From: Verrucomicrobiaceae bacterium
GTDB lineage: Bacteria; Verrucomicrobiota; Verrucomicrobiia; Verrucomicrobiales; Verrucomicrobiaceae
Direction of reading: 5' to 3'
NCBI GenBank assembly: GCA_016795465.1
Contig: JAEUHK010000127.1
Coordinates: forward strand, 124,001 to 188,000
Length of the DNA: 64,000 nucleotides
Positions 60,726 through 64,000 of this stretch are shown here, piece after piece; within the stretch, counting starts at the first letter, position 1; every line of letters starts with the position of its first letter. The position numbers were made by a program, and so were the translations under genes. The notes below the pieces were generated by a model. That model saw nothing but the letters and a program-made list of their open reading frames with translations, ran no database searches and was not told where the DNA came from.

Positions 60726-62153
60726 TCACAACTCCCCTAGCCCACCCCGCTTGATCCACGCATCCAGCGCCTCGAACGGCTGCATGTTCAAAATCGCGCC
60801 GCAGCCAAACGGCGCCGCGTTCACGCTCGAAAGGTCGAGTTCACCCTTTTCGATGCGCAGCATCGGAAAACCTTCCGCGTGACGCTGATAAAGCCCGTCG
60901 TGCGCCTTCAACACATCCTGCTGCAAGGCCTCAGGATACACACTCAGCCCTCGGAGATAGTGATGACCATTCCGCTCGACATGCGAAACACCCAGCGCCG
61001 CCTGCACCGCCAGATCTTGCAGCATCGCCACCGGGCCGATGCTGCACAGGTCCTCGCCGCTCAGGATCGAATCCGGCCGCGTGCGCAGCAGCGCCGCGTT
61101 CGCCAGGCCCTTCACGATGCCTTTGCAGTTCTTGTGGCTCGTTCCGCGATAGCCCAGCTCCAGCGCCCGCGGCAGATCATCGAGCGAGCCATCGCTCTCA
61201 TCAATGATCATGCCCGGCATGTCCTTCCACTCACGCAGCACCGCCATCTCATCACCCAGCGCCTTCGCCCGATGCAGCGGCTGCTCGATCAGCAGCAACT
61301 GCGCAAACAACGGCTCCAGCGCCTTCTCCGCCCGCAGCATTGCGTAGTAGTCGCGGAAGCTCGCGAGGTCGTGGAACTGCTCGTTGCCATCCAGCGTCGT
61401 CTTGAAGCCATTCGGACAGTTCTCCACGAGGATGCGAGTCACCTCACGCAGCCGCGGCAGGTCCGTCTCCGCCTTCCCGCAGATTTTGATTTTGAAAAAC
61501 GACAGCCCGTAAGCCCTGATCGACTCATCCAGCGCCTGCGGCAGCCCGTCATTCACGCGTTCCGCTTCTGAAATCTCACTCGCCCGCAATTCATCCCCCA
61601 GGCCGATCGTGTGCCGCACATGCACCCGCTCCAGCGGACGCTCCACCAGCGCCTTGCCCACCTTCACACCGCGCACCGCACTCAAATCAATCCCCAGCTC
61701 CTCCGAAGCCAAAACCACATGCAACGGCCTGCCGAGCGCCTTGCAGATGCCATCCAGCACCGCCCGCTCCATCAGGCTCACGCCGAGGTTTGCCAGCAGC
61801 GGCGGCACCTCACGCACCTTGGCCCAGTTCGCCTGCTCCGCATACAAAGCCTGCCACCACGAAAAAAAGCCCGTCACCTTCTCCGCCGCTAGCCTCGCGA
61901 TGCGCGATGCATTCTGGATCACCGCGATCATCTCGCACAAATCCGCCTCGAAATGCGTCTCCGGGTTCTTCGTGAACCACTTCAGCGCCAGCCCCTCGCT
62001 GCTCAGCCCGCTCACCTCGCGTCCGTTCACCACCAGATCCACATTCACAAACACATGCGGCACCACCGTCATGCTCGCGATCCCATATTTAAACGGAAAC
62101 CGCAGCCGCATCGGCAAAACATGAAATCGAAAACGCTGAATGGTGAAAGTCAT
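60726..62153 (-). CDS. Enolase-superfamily (mandelate racemase/muconate lactonising-like) enzyme
   Basis: 475 aa from ATG 62153. The superfamily barrel residues are visible: a KIK motif in FKIKICG (near residue 218), metal Asp in TLDGNEQF (about 254), Glu in LIEQPLH (about 288), Asp/Glu in IIDESDGS (about 317) and Lys in SHKNCKG (about 341). These fit an acid-sugar dehydratase, racemase or epimerase. At 475 aa it is longer than most members because of inserts in the N-terminal cap. The substrate cannot be inferred. Confidence 0.85.
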   Translation of the reverse strand: MTFTIQRFRFHVLPMRLRFPFKYGIASMTVVPHVFVNVDLVVNGREVSGLSSEGLALKWFTKNPETHFEADLCEMIAVIQNASRIARLAAEKVTGFFSWWQALYAEQANWAKVREVPPLLANLGVSLMERAVLDGICKALGRPLHVVLASEELGIDLSAVRGVKVGKALVERPLERVHVRHTIGLGDELRASEISEAERVNDGLPQALDESIRAYGLSFFKIKICGKAETDLPRLREVTRILVENCPNGFKTTLDGNEQFHDLASFRDYYAMLRAEKALEPLFAQLLLIEQPLHRAKALGDEMAVLREWKDMPGMIIDESDGSLDDLPRALELGYRGTSHKNCKGIVKGLANAALLRTRPDSILSGEDLCSIGPVAMLQDLAVQAALGVSHVERNGHHYLRGLSVYPEALQQDVLKAHDGLYQRHAEGFPMLRIEKGELDLSSVNAAPFGCGAILNMQPFEALDAWIKRGGLGEL

Positions 62154-62204
62154 CTCACGGACCGTGCAGGCAAGCACGCCATGCGGCAAACGAATTGAAA
62201 AAAG

Positions 62205-63221
62205 TCACTGCTTCCGACGAAACAGCCACTGGGTCAGCCGCACCTCGATGAGTTCGTAGCTGAGCCAGGCCGCGAGGATGGCTGAGGAGGCGCCGACGAG
62301 CACAAAAATCAGATGAAGCGTGCCCAGAGGCAGCGAGCCCATCATCTTCACGCAGACGCGACGCAGCGGATCGAGCACGAAAGGATGGATGAGGTAGAGG
62401 CTGTAGCTCACCTGGCCTAGCCAGACGAGGAAACGGCTGCGCAGCGCCATCGCCGCCCATCCTTTTTGCAAAGCGAGCCCGGCGAAGAAAAGAAACGCAC
62501 ACACGGCCGAGAGGAGAATGTGCCCGTGATAGTAAAAAACGAATCCGGCACCGCAGCCAAGGAGGCCCAAAAGGCTTGCGAAAGGGATATACAGACGCTG
62601 ATGACGCTCCAGCCACCACACCAGCGAACCGACCGCGAAGAAGACGACCTTGATCTCCGACGCGAGGACGCAGGAGGCCGCCACGAGCCCGAGCAGCACC
62701 CAAACCTTGCCCATTGCCAAGGACCAGCGCCGTGAACCCACGAACAAAACCGCCGCGATGACGTAAAAGGCGGCTTCGTAGCTGAGCGACCACGCATTCT
62801 TCTGGGCAATGGGCAGGTCAAAGAGGCCGGGAAGGAAGAGCAGATTCGAAATGAAGTGCCCCGCCCAGTCGAGCGGGCAGCCACGAAGCTCGCCCATCCA
62901 TTCATAATTCATGAACGGGCCCAGGCTGAACATCACCAGATGCAGCAGACCAAAGACGGGATAGAGCCGGATCACGCGATTACGAGCAAAGCGGCCCACA
63001 TCGCCATGCTTTGAGAGCGTGCTGATGATGAGATAGCCGCTGATGCAAAAGAACAGCATTACCGCATACGGGCCCACATGGTCGATCCATGGAGCATCGA
63101 TCAGCGTGGTGAGACCGCCCTTCGCCGCCATGAAGTGGACATGCACGATCATCACCGTGAGCGCCGCGGCTCCGCGCAGGCCCTGGATGCTTTCATTGAC
63201 CTGAGATCGTGCCGGGTTCAC
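62205..63221 (-). CDS. Acyltransferase family 3 membrane protein
   Basis: 338 aa from GTG 63221 with about ten hydrophobic helices. The family motif begins QGLRGAAALTVMIVHVHF with the catalytic-type His, followed by YAVMLFFCISGYLIISTL and RNRVIRLYPVFGLLHL. Such enzymes O-acylate polysaccharides, LPS or other envelope sugars. No glycosyltransferase adjoins it. Overlaps no neighbour; 52 bp separate it from the enolase-superfamily gene on the same strand. Confidence 0.9.
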   Translation of the reverse strand: MNPARSQVNESIQGLRGAAALTVMIVHVHFMAAKGGLTTLIDAPWIDHVGPYAVMLFFCISGYLIISTLSKHGDVGRFARNRVIRLYPVFGLLHLVMFSLGPFMNYEWMGELRGCPLDWAGHFISNLLFLPGLFDLPIAQKNAWSLSYEAAFYVIAAVLFVGSRRWSLAMGKVWVLLGLVAASCVLASEIKVVFFAVGSLVWWLERHQRLYIPFASLLGLLGCGAGFVFYYHGHILLSAVCAFLFFAGLALQKGWAAMALRSRFLVWLGQVSYSLYLIHPFVLDPLRRVCVKMMGSLPLGTLHLIFVLVGASSAILAAWLSYELIEVRLTQWLFRRKQ

Positions 63222-63328
63222 GCGGCTTCGTTACGATGGCGAAGGCCTTGATGGCAAGCCCTTTGCCGAAAGAGCGCGGAATCAAACACGGCATTGAACA
63301 AAGGCCACGCCTGCTCTTGATTTCCGGC

Positions 63329-63718
63329 ATGAGCACGCCAGCGACTCCCGAACCCGGCCACAACCACGACGTCAGCATCGCCAAGGTCAATCAGCGGGCG
63401 AAGGACATCGAGGACAAGCTCCCGCGGCTGAAGCAGTTTTTCGAGCAGGCGAAATTGATGCTCAGCCTCATCAAAGACTACACCGCCGGCCGCTACCGCG
63501 AGACGCCTTACTGGGCCATCGCCGCCGTCGCACTGGCATTGCTGTATGTGCTGAACCCCGCGGACCTTTTCCCCGACTTCATCCTCGGCGTGGGCTACCT
63601 CGACGACGCTGCGGTGATCGCTTTTTGCCTGAAACTCGTCGAGCAGGACCTCGAAAAGTACAAGCAATGGCTCGCCACCAAGACCACTCCCGGCTCCGGT
63701 CCGGTAATCGACGTGTGA
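63329..63718 (+). CDS. DUF1232 (YkvA-like) membrane protein
   Basis: 129 aa from ATG 63329; the frame extends upstream but without a better start. A soluble helical N-terminal part (KDIEDKLPRLKQFFEQAKLM) precedes the DUF1232 core: TPYWAIAAVALALLYVLNPA and DLFPDFILGVGYLDDAAVIA. The NPxDLxPD pattern is characteristic of the family. Function unknown. Confidence 0.85.
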   Translation: MSTPATPEPGHNHDVSIAKVNQRAKDIEDKLPRLKQFFEQAKLMLSLIKDYTAGRYRETPYWAIAAVALALLYVLNPADLFPDFILGVGYLDDAAVIAFCLKLVEQDLEKYKQWLATKTTPGSGPVIDV

Positions 63719-63764
63719 GGCGGGCAAGAGGCGGCGGACTCAGGGCGTAGTTTGGCACCCCCAA

Positions 63765-64000
63765 ATGCTTCGCCGACTTCTGCCTCTGATTCTTGTCACT
63801 TCGCTCGCTGCGGAGGAAAAACGTGTGCCCACGGCCCAGGCGATGGGTTTGCTGAAAACGCAGTGCATGGGCTGTCACAACGCGGAGAAGAAAAAAGGCG
63901 ATCTCTCGCTCGAAACGCGTGAATCGGCCCTCGAGGTGATCAAATCGGGCAAAATCATCTCCTCGCTCACGGCGACGGGAGACGAGCACATGCCGCCGAA
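63765..64000 (+). CDS. Start of a planctomycete-type cytochrome c (PSCyt1) protein, cut by the window end
   Basis: The first 78 codons show a signal peptide (RRLLPLILVTSLAAE), the heme motif CMGCHN and the PSCyt1 continuation KKKGDLSLETRESALEVIKS ending HMPP. It is probably a second DUF1549/DUF1553 protein. Its 3' end lies outside the window. Confidence 0.8.
   Translation, partial: MLRRLLPLILVTSLAAEEKRVPTAQAMGLLKTQCMGCHNAEKKKGDLSLETRESALEVIKSGKIISSLTATGDEHMPP

Overview
The window looks like a GC-rich chromosome segment of a Gram-negative member of the Verrucomicrobiota, most like Prosthecobacter/Verrucomicrobiales. The evidence is family content, not a database match: a PEP-CTERM tail, DUF1549/DUF1553 proteins with a planctomycete-type cytochrome c motif, DUF1080 and Tat-exported Gfo/Idh/MocA proteins, an SHD1-PQQ propeller protein, a large Ser/Thr kinase beside an ECF-like sigma factor, and lipopolysaccharide genes (kdsA, lptCAB, mlaDCA). 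Shine-Dalgarno sequences are rarely evident, so many starts were chosen from signal peptides and gene overlaps. No rRNA, tRNA, CRISPR array, transposase or integrase was seen.

Layout. 1-2.1 kb: end of a PEP-CTERM protein, then a RegB/RegA-like redox two-component pair. 2.1-6.6 kb (minus): a six-gene run with a DUF4178 zinc-ribbon protein, a small protein, a DUF350 membrane protein, a COG2345-like regulator, a lipoprotein and a YkuD transpeptidase. 6.7-14.2 kb: an RHS/YD-repeat island with a variable C-terminal tip, a tightly coupled exported downstream protein and accessory genes. 14.2-15.65 kb: gene-poor DNA with a G-rich degenerate repeat array, a small membrane ORF and three palindromic elements. 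15.65-20.1 kb: redoxin-like and DUF3108 proteins, PQQ propeller, lipoprotein, cNMP-FHA protein. 20.1-24.4 kb: Ser/Thr kinase divergent from a sigma factor. 24.4-29 kb: two Bat (aerotolerance-type) fusion proteins. 29-34.7 kb: secreted proteins, a glucosamine-6-phosphate deaminase fused to a degenerate PIG-L domain, and a phosphodiesterase-like protein. 34.8-39.8 kb: small membrane and regulatory genes, an exported oxidoreductase, an F5/8-type lipoprotein and an EF-hand esterase.

39.9-46.5 kb is an outer-membrane block: mlaD-mlaC-mlaA, small lipoprotein, kdsA-lptC-lptA-lptB-hpf and an RlpA-like lipoprotein. It covers retrograde phospholipid transport, KDO synthesis and LPS export. The order lptC-lptA-lptB-hpf resembles the proteobacterial locus without rpoN. 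46.5-49.1 kb: a UspA, PAS kinase, LuxR-type regulator operon. 49.3-53.5 kb: an oxidoreductase and DUF1549/1553 pair, the latter carrying a palindrome inside its reading frame. 53.7-57.3 kb: a polyprenyl-phosphate sugar transferase convergent with accB-accC. 57.4-64 kb: DUF1080, two small ORFs, acylphosphatase, an enolase-superfamily enzyme, an acyltransferase, a DUF1232 protein and the start of another cytochrome-type protein.

The most unusual signal is not one gene but a recurrent arrangement: hairpins or stuttered short-word repeats lie exactly at gene borders, twice with an intrinsic-terminator shape inside the signal-peptide codons of the next gene, and once in-frame inside an enzyme gene.
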